In this document: piece after piece, positions 55,352 to 64,000 of the stretch
Layout of the letters: every line of letters starts with the position of its first letter
Position numbering within the stretch: the first letter of the stretch is position 1
Origin: Adiantum capillus-veneris
Taxonomy: Eukaryota; Streptophyta; Polypodiopsida; Polypodiales; Pteridaceae
Reading direction: 5' to 3'
NCBI GenBank assembly: GCA_014529385.2
Contig: CM043944.1
Span: forward strand, 94,014,476 to 94,078,475
DNA: 64,000 nucleotides
Position numbers and translations under genes: made by a program
The notes under the pieces: model-generated
The model's database searches: none
What the model was told of the DNA's origin: nothing
What the model saw: the letters and a program-made list of their open reading frames with translations, nothing else

Positions 55352-55894
55352 CATATCCCATCTCAAAGTCATGAATTCCTAGCTTGGTAGCTTGCTCAAT
55401 AGAAATAGATTTGTGGGTAGATCCAGGGTCAAAAAATATGAAAGCATCATTCTCTCTTACTTTTCCCCAAGCATAAGATTGTAGTGCTTCTTTACAATGG
55501 CCTTCCTCTTTTGAGCTTCCACCATGGTGGCTCTAGGAGGGTCATTACGTTCACTTCTCTTGGGACATGCAAGAGAAATATGACCTTGCTCTCCAAACTT
55601 GAAACACTTGTTATCTTTATGATAACGTTCAACCTCTTCACCAGAAAGTTTATTATTTACCTTTGTAGCTCTTTTCTTTTGCCTTTTCTTTGTTGTTGTT
55701 GTTAGCCTTGGGAGAATTCTGCGTCGCATTGTACTTCCCGTTTGACTCAGTTGATTCTTTGGCTTCCATTGGCTTAGAACCCTTATTGGTCCCTTGTTGT
55801 GAATGAATCCTTGAAGCAACCATAGTATGAGGTATGACCTCTGTAATAGTTTTAGGTCTTTGTGAGTTGACATACTCACTCATCTCCTCAGATA
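55352..55894 (-). pseudogene. Chromovirus gag zinc knuckle and protease N-terminus
   Basis: Reverse frame 55879-55457: a basic tract, then CFKFGEQGHISLACP, a CCHC knuckle whose second Cys is Phe. After another frame change the protease active site AFIFFDPGSTHKSIS (D-P-G) and KLGIHDFEMGY follow up to the Copia insertion at 55351. The second reverse frame 55883-55653 overlaps and shows where the capsid-knuckle linker is frameshifted. Confidence 0.78.
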
Positions 55895-56050
55895 AGTGCG
55901 GGTGGGAATGGAGAGAGCTTTTGGAGGAAGCTTTTGAAGAAACTTTTTCTAATACATCTACTACTGTAGTGTATGCACTGCAAAATCTCTCTACGCTGTG
56001 GGAGTTTGTGCCTTCAAGAGAGAGCTTTTTTGTTATTAGGAATTTTTAAC
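55895..56050. repeat. Fragment with a Mutator-like TIR end, related to 42716
   Basis: GGGTGGGAATGGAGAGAGCT at about 55901-55920 and GGAGGAAGCTTTTG just after match the left end of the kinase-carrying element. No opposite end was found, although GAGAGAGCTTTTTT at about 56020-56034 repeats part of the motif. Confidence 0.5.
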
Positions 56051-57144
56051 AACTTGTTCTTTGGAATAAATTGAGATCCCTACAAAGTGGGTTGATGACA
56101 AGTTTATCACTTTTGTATGCACACCGTGGCTTCAAGCCCGTCTATTAAAACATGGAATTCATCAACCATAACAATTGGGTGTCAGCTTATATCATTCGCA
56201 ATCCATAGAACATACCAATCACAAATTGGACCAAGAGCAAGACAGAAGTCATCTCCTCCAACCATGAATTTTCACAATAAGAATTACAATATAAAGTCAT
56301 TAGTTAGCTCATGCCGTATAGATTTGTATGCACATTCTGAAATCCTCTGTGTCAGGAGATGGTGAGTGATGATGATGAAGAGGAAGAAGGCAAAGATGGT
56401 GACCGCTTTCTTTGTTTCCTCTTACTTGGATTTCTTTCTCCCTTTTTCAAATTAGCATGGGAGGGAGTGCTTGATGACTTCCTCTTCTTTTTGGGAGGAG
56501 TAGGTGAACGTCATGCCCACTGTCTCCTTGGGGCAGCATCACTTTCAGAGGTGGTGGATTGTCACTTTCATACCTCTCCCTTGAAAGTTCAAGGTGCATT
56601 TCTTTTTCTTGAACAGATTGCCTTGGAGGTCCTTCCAGTATCTCCTCTTCATTACCCAAAGAGATTCCTCTTTTGGGGAGGCCTCGCTAGAATTCTCTAT
56701 TCTTGGGTACTTGAGAGAACTTGGGCTTGAAGAGCTTCAATTTGGATTTGTCATGATTAAATTTTCTCATATGTGTATGCTAACTCTTTCTTTGGTACCT
56801 CCAAAACTTTGGCTACCACTCCTCTTATCCCTTGAAAATCAACACTCGAGTAACTACACCCGTGGTTTAGAATATAGTTAATTGCAAAGAGTAGTGAAGT
56901 GGGTTTAACAGTGCGAGGTTGGCACCGATTCCTATCAAGTTTGTTAATAGCTCAAGAATGGTTAAGTTGTAGACAAGTCCTGGAAGACTCCATTATTAAG
57001 ACCATAGTTCCCGATGGTGTACCCTTTAAATATGCATACCAACCAAGTTAATAAATCCTAGTACCACTTACCCTATTGCAATGAACAACTCCAACCTTTC
57101 ATAGATTAGTCAAGGACCTCTTTTCTTAGGCAAGGACATGGAAA
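56051..57144 (-). pseudogene. Decayed N-terminal gag of the chromovirus
   Basis: Position between primer site and zinc knuckle, with scattered reverse frames such as 56659-56447 (charged, EEEILEGPPRQS) and a hydrophobic segment near 56250. Individual capsid motifs are not recognisable. Forward frames here (56359-56881) look like antisense shadows. Confidence 0.4.
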
Positions 57145-57161
57145 CCTCAGCTCTAATACCA
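57145..57161 (-). promoter_or_regulatory. Primer binding site of the chromovirus
   Basis: The reverse strand reads TGGTATTAGAGCTGAGG, an initiator-Met-type primer site with one base altered. It sets the left edge of a reverse-oriented 5' LTR. Confidence 0.7.
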
Positions 57162-57162
57162 A

Positions 57163-57753
57163 TTTTAGAGGATCTAATACTTACTTTTAGATTCAGTGGA
57201 AACTAACTATGAAAGGAGAGAGTTTTCCTTAAGAGAGACAAAGCAAGGATAACATAGGTTGTGTCGGGCTGATTCCTTTAGACAAATACACATCCAAAAC
57301 ACTTTAACTATGCACATAATTCAACGACAATAACCAATTAAAATTGACAACTCAATGAGGATCATATTTGCTTGGAGCTGGTTCCCCCTCCAAAACGACT
57401 TTTATTATGATTCTCTCAAACGAGAGATTTGTTATAATACATGTTTGTGCTCTTGCAGAGTCTTGCTTGAATCAGGAAGATGGTGTCTTCAAGATTCCAT
57501 GGTATAACCATCCTTCCCAAACCCTAAACACCCCAACAGGGAGAAAGGAATTGCGAGGAAAGAGAAAGATGAAGGTGGAGAGAAGTATTTTTCAAGCAAG
57601 AGAATTGGTAGTCTGTGTACACTTGCTCATAGGCAAGCTCTTAGCATAGCTTAGTAATAGAATATTAGAGATGGCGAAAAAGACACATTCATTGGCTTGG
57701 ATTTGCATCCATAGCCAAGAGCTTCATCATAGAGCCCGTCTCTAGAGCTCCCA

Positions 57754-57821
<68 letters not shown>

Positions 57822-58510
57822 CTTTGCCAACTTGGGCACTTGAGAGAGTTTGTGAGAGGAGCAAGAGCCTCAAAAATGCAATGATCCCTCTCTTTTATAA
57901 CTATGCAAGTGTGCAACTAGACTTAATAGAATGCTTCACACTTGACCAATGAGGTGGGAAGACCTCCTAATGCAACTCAAATATGTTCCACCAACACTTG
58001 TCCCTCTTGCCTTGCATGCTAGAACTTGCCCCCTCCTTCTTAGGACTCATCTTGGCAAGGGGATACATCACACACACTTGATTAAGTTCACACAAAGCAA
58101 GCATGTGCTACCTTGGACATGTGGCCTAGGCAAGCTTAATAAACAAAGACTAGAGTCAACTTATTAAATGTGGAAGGGTTGATCTAATCTTAGTCTTTAG
58201 CTTTTTTCTTTAATTTGATAAAAACCATAAACTTACCTTTTAATTGATTATCTTGGGTGGAAAACCTTTGCACAAACTTTGGAGGCTTATGAAGATGACC
58301 TGGGGCTACATCCCACTTGCTAAAAGGACTTACTAAATTATGATAAACTTTGGTAAAAATAAAACTCACCCTTTGTGCTTTAAAACTTTTGTTCCTAGCT
58401 AGTATCTATCTCAAGCTAAGATATATGAAAGGCTTTATGGCCATGCTAATGAGATTCTAAGTGGGCCTTGCACTACCCTAATTTTGAATGTTGCATTCTA
58501 TGCCATGAAG
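57163..58510 (-). repeat. Probable 5' LTR region of the chromovirus
   Basis: No gene. Part of it (57350-57740) resembles 28321-28780. It includes a (TG)n(GA)n microsatellite at 57753-57817. The outer LTR end is not defined and no second copy is in the window. Confidence 0.4.
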
Positions 58511-58512
58511 GT

Positions 58513-58560
58513 TAGGCTTTGATACTACTTGTTGGAGATTGCTAGTACACACACAGTTGA
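58513..58560 (-). promoter_or_regulatory. Another reverse-strand primer site and LTR edge
   Basis: The reverse complement reads CAACAAGTAGTATCAAAGCCT: an LTR-like CAACA end, then a primer-like TGGTATCAAAGCC variant. It would mark a reverse-oriented LTR starting at 58531 (TGTTGGAG). Confidence 0.45.
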
Positions 58561-61030
58561 AGCATTCTTAATTGAGAGGATTGGTTAAAGGAAAGACATA
58601 TATATTGACAACTAAAACAAGAGATGACATAAATTGTGATTTTCAAAGCTCGAAGCGGGTTAGGTACATAGAGCAAAGCATTCCCAAGTTAGTCCCCTTT
58701 GATCAAGGATCAACCAACTCAAGTAAGAGTATGGTAACTATCCAAGATTTGTGACCAAAAGAAAAGACATTAACCCTAAGACTTACATGCAAACATTCTA
58801 TTTGGCTCAAGGACTCCATCATCAATTTAGGCTAACAATCAATTTGTGTCTTCAAGGTACTAACATGAGGATAAAAGTTGAAAGTTATGTTTTCATAACA
58901 CAAAGCTTTGCATTTCGATTGACAAAGACTCCTTTTCCCTTCTTTTGTTAGATATTGTACATAGACACGCACATAGATCTTGTAGTGTTGCTATGAAATG
59001 CAATGTCTCAATGAACAAGCACGCTTTAATTGAATTTTGTTTAAGAAGCATGAACAATACAGTTTAACCTGTCTTAAGTGCTTCTCAAAGTTGGCCCATA
59101 GTCAAATTGCAAAAGTAACTGAAGGAATGCTCTCGAGTCTCACTGCATGTACATTGTAATATTTTTTTCACAAATGCCACGTTTTGTTTTAGATCAATGT
59201 GTGTGTGTGTGAGAGTGAGAGAGAGGGAACTCTTTGCAAATTTAATTTGTGCAGAAGAAACTTATCTAGTTTCCATAACAACGCGGGGAGGTCGTGGCTT
59301 TTCGAAGCGCAGCCGGCACGAGACCACGCAAAATATCTCCATTGCCACAGACACCTGCTGAATCATCATCTGCGTTCTTCTTCTGCAGGTCCATTTGCTC
59401 TCACATCAATTTTATGTTCTCTAAGAAATGATTCATTCTGTCTGTCGTCATCGAGATTGCGTTGACCTAGAAGACACCATTGCGGAATGCCAGAATGGCG
59501 CCTTGGAGCGTATTTTTCTGTAGTAAAATAGGGTTTGGTGAAAGCCACTTTTTATGTTTCACTCGATGGGACAACGCAATTCCTAGCGTAAATGCAAGCA
59601 ACATGCATATCTGTGCAAGCATGGTTATAGTATGCTTGAGCGTGCAACATCAGGTTAGATAGAGGATTTCTGTATTGCTCTTGGGCTACTGTCATATAGA
59701 GATATACAATGGGTTTTTCCCATTTGATCTGAATCTTAATGCTCTAGAGCATAAGCCTTGGAATATGTTTATCATGCTCTAGGAAATGGGCACTTGCAAT
59801 TAAAGCCTTTTTGATGTGGATTTTACTGATGTTGAGTGTTGTCAACTACCAAAGACATCTATAGACTTTTCAGCTTCACAAATGTGAAAGGATTGCAAGG
59901 CGCCGAAAACTTGTACCAAGTTTTTCACCTTTGTGTGGATGTACTTGAAGGAGGGAAATTGAAAATTTACGGACACTCATAGGAAGAGACATTCCGTCAT
60001 GCAAGGAAATTGAGGCCAAATCTGTTTGTTAGAATTCTTCACCTGTCAAAACCTGGTGGCTACGTGAAGTCGATTGACATGCTCTATAATGTGACTATGT
60101 AGGTGATGCAATGTCGCACTCATACTGTTAAATGTTTGTACAATGATGTTCAATGTAGGCAACCTTTATTCGTGCGAGTCATACATTTGAGCTTGTCATT
60201 TAAACACTGCCTCTTAATCTCAATCCTATGTCGTGCATTCCTTTCCAATTTGCTATCAAACAAACATATTGCTTAATAAATGTAGGTTATGTGAATCCAA
60301 AGACCATGTGTAATTGCTAGCTAAATGCTCTTGTTTATGCCGACACACACCATACTTGTCTCATAATTGTAAGCTATAATGTGCTTTGCTTATAGGTTAT
60401 TTGCCATATTCTGCCATTTTCTTGTAATACAATGTGACAGACGTCACATATGATTGCTTTAAATAACTGCCCAAGCACGTTGTCACACTGTCAGCACCTT
60501 CAAAAATCTTAGAGAGGAATCGGTTGACGCTAAATTTTTTTTGACCAATTTGTGACAAAGGACCGGAGTGCCTCCCTTCTTGAGCAACACTCATCGCACC
60601 AGATTCTACCCGTTGATTCAACGTGCACTTCTGAAATAGTCGGAACTAGACCAAAAATCTCAAGGTAAAGCTCTAGTATTTGAGGAGTATCTGCCAGGTT
60701 CTCCTCCTCCATCCACTTTGCATCAAGATTGGATAATTCTTGTAGTGGACCAATTATATGTGGACGAGCTTATCCTTCACTTTCCTTGCCTTGTGTGCTA
60801 GAATTTAATCCGGTATAAGAATCTCCTTAGTTTACTCCCCTGGCCCCTTGTCCTTTGGCACCTCACCCTTAAAAGGTCTAAATAGATTGTGTCACAAACT
60901 TATGATGTGGCATGACCCTTTACTTACAGATATTGGCCGAGAGGCCCAAAGGGGTTAGGTTTTTGAGCCTAACCTCTCCCAACTCATAGAGATTGATCGA
61001 GGGGCCTAAAACCCTAAATAAAGGAACTAT
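58561..61030. other. No recognised gene
   Basis: Short frames only. A forward stretch at about 59850-60110 reads coding-like in two frames (NLYQVFHLCVDVLEGGKLKIYG and RILHLSKPGGYVKSIDML) and the reverse frames at 60397-60712 are coding-like, but I cannot assign either to a family. Confidence 0.4.
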
Positions 61031-61037
61031 TGAAAAT

Positions 61038-61476
61038 TGTTCACGCAGCTAGCTGTACGAACGTTCCCAAAAACGCGGAACATGCTGACGCGGCAACTGT
61101 ACGAATTTCCTTGATTTACGGACAGCCCTTTGGTCGCTAGCTTTTGGAGTAGAAGCTTTTGGGGCAGGGCTTTTCACTTGTATGCTTTTGGCTAGGGGCT
61201 TTTAAATAAGTTGCCAAGGCCTCTTCACTAGCAGATTAGCTTGGGAGCACTGCAGAGAGAGGACGCTCAGACATTGTACCTTGTGAAGCATAATAATAAA
61301 GAAATACTGGGAAAGGGCGCCAATCTTTGGGGCCAATGCATCTAGAGGTGGAACTCCGCTGCTTCATGTCGACTCTCTCTCTTTCTCTCTCTCGTTCAAG
61401 TTCAGTTTAATTGTTTGCAAATTTCTCTTGTGTTGTTGCTATAGATCTTTCGCTTGGGGTGTCCAAGTCTATTACG
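61038..61476 (+). repeat. Probable LTR (solo or 5') with promoter and poly(A) signals
   Basis: Contains TTTTAAATAAG (TATA-like, 61199-61210) and TAATAATAAAGAAA (61291-61304, poly(A)-like) about 90 bp downstream. It ends next to a primer site at 61478. The left end is uncertain. It is followed by a short leader and coding-like sequence to about 61780 that matches no known gag. Confidence 0.5.
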
Positions 61477-61477
61477 T

Positions 61478-61493
61478 TGGTATCAAAGCTCAG
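61478..61493 (+). promoter_or_regulatory. Primer binding site
   Basis: TGGTATCAAAGCTCAG, a variant of the initiator-Met primer site, directly after the LTR-like segment. Confidence 0.65.
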
Positions 61494-62146
61494 AGGATTC
61501 TTCTTCTACGAAGTATCCGATCCCTTTTTCCACATCACACATTGCTTCTTGCAATGAATCCAGTGCAGAGGAAACCATTCCACCGACTACCCGACTTCGC
61601 GACCTTAGGTCTTCAGCGTTTTTTAGCCTTCTGCGCTTTCAACCATCAATTTCAGCCCTTATCGCTAGCAAGTTGCAGATTCTAGCCCTCAGAACCCTTG
61701 GCGTTTTCAGCATCCAGTCCTTAGCCTCGCAGAACAACCCATCATCTACATCAAGTCCTCGTCAACATCTTAGCATCTAAAACATTGTAACAACATTTGT
61801 GCAATCTAAAGCAAATACCTCTCTAGCGGTAGAGAGGGGGGTTTGGGACCCCATGTGTAGTCTTCTCGCTCTCTCTCTCGCTCACAGAACCTTCACTCAC
61901 AATATCATTCTCTTTCTCTCTAGTCTATCGCACAATTCTCATGAAGTAAAAGGAACTCTCTCATTCAATAAAAATGAACCTTGAGTATGCACTAAGCACT
62001 CATCCTGAGCACACACCATCAATCACTTGCGCTCCACATAACATTTCACCTCTTATTAATAGTTCATCAATTTATTAATAAGCGACATTTTAGCTTTATT
62101 TTCCATCATTGTGGACGCTTAGTAATACAGTGCTCGACCCAACTTC
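61494..62146. other. No recognised gene
   Basis: Two forward frames (61428-61780) are Ser/Leu-rich without motifs; the rest is noncoding. Confidence 0.4.
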
Positions 62147-62523
62147 TGTTAGATTCTTCATCTCCAGATGCTTCGCACCTTGCCTACAGGCTTCACACAC
62201 ATCACGTGCACTGGCCCTTGGTTGTGAGCTGGCCACCCGTACACCTGCTGGACAGGGATCTTCAGACACATGTAGGGTTTTGCTCAACACTTTGCACGGC
62301 CGGACCTATTCTGGTCCTTTTTCATTTTTTCCTCATTTATGGGTTTTTGTGCATGGTCGTTGGGGCTTCTGGTCTGCCCTACCTACTCTCTATTCTCCTA
62401 TATATAGGGGGGGGGGATGCACTCTCCCATTCATATCTTGCCATCTTGTACACAACGGTTTTTGCCATCTGGAGTTATTGGGGCTTGCCAGCCTTTTCCA
62501 TTTGTCTCTTGTGTGTCCATCGC

Positions 62524-62584
<61 letters not shown>

Positions 62585-62606
62585 CCTTCCGCTGCTCACT
62601 CTGACA
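62147..62606 (+). repeat. 5' LTR of Copia-3
   Basis: Starts TGTTAGATTC and ends CTCTGACA just before a primer site. It holds a TATA box CTATATATAGG (62398-62408) and a (CT)n tract (62527-62582). The partner LTR is beyond the window, so the ends are by rule only. Confidence 0.6.
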
Positions 62607-62620
62607 TGGTATTAGAGCTC
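62607..62620 (+). promoter_or_regulatory. Primer binding site of Copia-3
   Basis: TGGTATTAGAGCTC directly abuts the LTR end: initiator-Met type. Confidence 0.8.
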
Positions 62621-63486
62621 TAGGCTTGGATCAGGCATCTCCTTCACCTGGGAGGACACTGCGGAGATTTTCATCGTGAAGATTTGCTCAGATCTACTAG
62701 CGTTTTTTTTGGATCAGCGTTTTTTGCTTCAGCCCTAGCGTTTTGTGGATCTGCATCATCTTCTGCAGCCTCTGCTCTTGCCCTCCCTCCCTCTGCCTCA
62801 TTGCCACCACCTGCCCTCTCCTCTGCCTTGCGTTTTTCCCATCCTTGGCCTAGCGTTTTTTTTGCAGGAGGGACTCCCTTGCATCAGCATTTTTCAGCGA
62901 GCTTGTGGATCTAGGGTTTTTTTGCAGGACGACAACCCACTGATCTGCGTTTTTCAGCACTAATCCCTAGCGTTTTTTGGGCAGGACAGCAACAAGTATT
63001 CCTAGCGTTTTTTTTGTGGCAGCCAGGACACCATTCGACCATCTTTTTTTTTTACCCTCTCCATCAGCCTTCTCTACTTGCTGATCTTGGATAGCCGGAG
63101 CCCCGCTCCTTGCCCCTTGATCTTCCTGCTTGGAAGCTGAACAGTTGTGACTATTGCCAGCGATTTTCGATCACTTAACCTGCAGATTTTCAGCCTCTTT
63201 GGTGCATTTACAGCCCTCACCTACCAACCTCGGCATCCGGTGTTCATCACCTGGCGTTTTTGCTCAAACCCCTGCGTTCTTGCGGTGATTCAAGCTCCCT
63301 TTTGCTGCGATTTCAGGTTTGGACAGCACCTCGACTTTGCTTCATCGGCACCCCTTCGGGTTTCCCTTGCCTCTCCCGTCACGTACCCCCTACTTCGCGG
63401 TCTTCTGGCGTTCTATCTGATCCTATCCTTACCTTTACTTCTGATTTTACACACGAGACTTCTCTGCTGATTTTTTGTTTGTATCT
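62621..63486 (+). other. Leader of Copia-3
   Basis: No gene. The motif CTAGCGTTTTT or a close variant recurs at least six times between 62697 and 63012 at irregular 30-150 bp spacing. Confidence 0.6.
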
Positions 63487-64000
63487 ATGGCAACACTCCC
63501 AGCCATGCCCATCTTTCCTCCCGGCGAAAAGCTTAACGGTTCCAACTTTGTTGTCTAAAAGGTGAAGATCATGGTGATGCTTATGCAGTTTGACCTTTGG
63601 GACCGGCTTACCAATCTTGCCAATGCCACGTGTCTCGGCCTTGCTCCTCCATCTGGTGCTCCTGCATCGACATCATCAGCTACCACTTCTTCTGTAGTTA
63701 CAAGTAATGGCTCCTCATCTACTTCTTCTCATGGTACTGCTTCTGGCGGATCAGGTATTGTGGTTACACAGGCTATGGTGGATTAGTGGATTCTGAACCA
63801 TCGCAGAGTTGACTCTTTCTTACTCATCAACTGTGCGGATAGCGTGTTGACATCTTTACGCTCTCACACCACTGCACATGAGGTATGGGGTTTCCTTTGC
63901 GACATGTACGAGGTGAAGACACCCAGAAGGATTCTCGCTCTGGAAAAGACTTTGATGGACTTAAAGGTCTCGTCATTTTCGACTATCCAGGACTTCATAT
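63487..64000 (+). pseudogene. Copia-3 gag, N-terminal part (runs off the window)
   Basis: ATG at 63487 opens IFPPGEKLNGSNFVV, then TAA at 63556-63558 where Trp would be expected, then KVKIMVMLMQFDLWDRL, a Ser/Thr/Gly-rich loop (about residues 58-92), TAG at 63784-63786, and WILNHRRVDSFLLINC, HEVWGFLCDMYEV and ILALEKTLMDLKV, the Copia gag (UBN2) helices. The frame stays in phase throughout, so damage is limited to two nonsense codons in the visible part. Confidence 0.85.

Larger units (their letters stand above)
50284..57161 (-). mobile_element. Chromovirus (Ty3/Gypsy with chromodomain), decayed
   Basis: Reverse-strand order: primer site (57161-57145), gag with zinc knuckle (55879-55457), protease (55462-55352 and 53403-53230), reverse transcriptase (about 52960-52280), RNase H (52227-51960), integrase (52010-50840) and chromodomain (50470-50284). 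A gag-only Copia element (53404-55351) splits the protease, and a Mutator-like TIR fragment lies near 55903 in gag. Many stops. The chromodomain places it among chromoviruses, which in plants target heterochromatin. Confidence 0.85.

Noticed and set aside
56359-56881. Forward-strand 123- and 95-codon frames
   Set aside because: No motif; they lie antisense to the decayed gag region of the chromovirus.
59850-60110. Further methylase-like fragment of the GNHR family
   Set aside because: Phrases such as SKPGGYVKSI look plausible, but no DPP[YF] or G-x-G motif is visible.
60397-60712. Gypsy polymerase N-terminal fragment
   Set aside because: A short similarity (QILELYLEIFG) is too weak, and no further motif follows in any frame.

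Overview
The window looks like heterochromatic, transposon-packed nuclear DNA of a land plant. Supporting signs are Copia and Gypsy LTR retrotransposons primed by initiator-Met tRNA, a chromodomain-bearing Gypsy element, a decayed receptor-like cytoplasmic kinase, SWIM/Mutator-type transposase relics, and spliced genes with short GT-AG introns of about 70-110 bp. The Penelope-like reverse transcriptase and the SWIM-transposase type suggest a fern, lycophyte or gymnosperm rather than a small-genome angiosperm, but that is a guess. I see no intact cellular gene, no rRNA, tRNA or CRISPR, and no complete autonomous element. The closest to intact is a Copia element at 15213-20750 with three in-frame stops.

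Layout. 1364-5046 (-): decayed Gypsy (gag linker, two successive aspartic-protease-like domains, a repeated W-[VI]-P-K motif). 5282-12258 (-): a SWIM transposase relic split by Copia-1 (5635-11536), whose 3' end was replaced by a second LTR plus duplicated host flank. 12386-15207: LTR-like leader and repeat debris. 15213-20750 (-): Copia-2, inserted with target duplication ACTTT in a second transposase relic (20751-22853). 24724-26640 (+): multi-exon gene relic with a GNHR motif, cut off by a Gypsy gag-protease fragment (26632-28209, -). 29858-31330 (-): Penelope-like reverse transcriptase next to long G tracts. 31930-32660: three palindrome-centred repeats of about 290 bp. 33123-34072: LTR with a tRNA-Asp-like primer site, lying just before a second GNHR gene relic (34078-37407, +) whose end resembles DNA methylases. 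38350-41802: more palindrome-phased repeats, 293-295 bp. 41995-49804 (+): Gypsy-C, split inside its reverse transcriptase by a 3.2-kb terminal-inverted-repeat element (42716-45937) that carries a captured kinase. 50284-57161 (-): a chromovirus whose protease is split by a gag-only Copia element (53404-55351). 57145-62100: LTR debris. 62147-64000 (+): start of another Copia element.

How it fits together: the window is a nested stack. Junctions can be read from target-site duplications (GAAAG, ACTTT, a 9-bp A-rich one, a near-match CATCT/CATAT) and from split protein domains that resume exactly across the insert. The points most worth following up are the kinase-carrying TIR element, the two copies of the GNHR plus methylase-like gene, the gag-only Copia element, the chimeric Copia-1, the Penelope-like element, and the palindrome-phased repeats.
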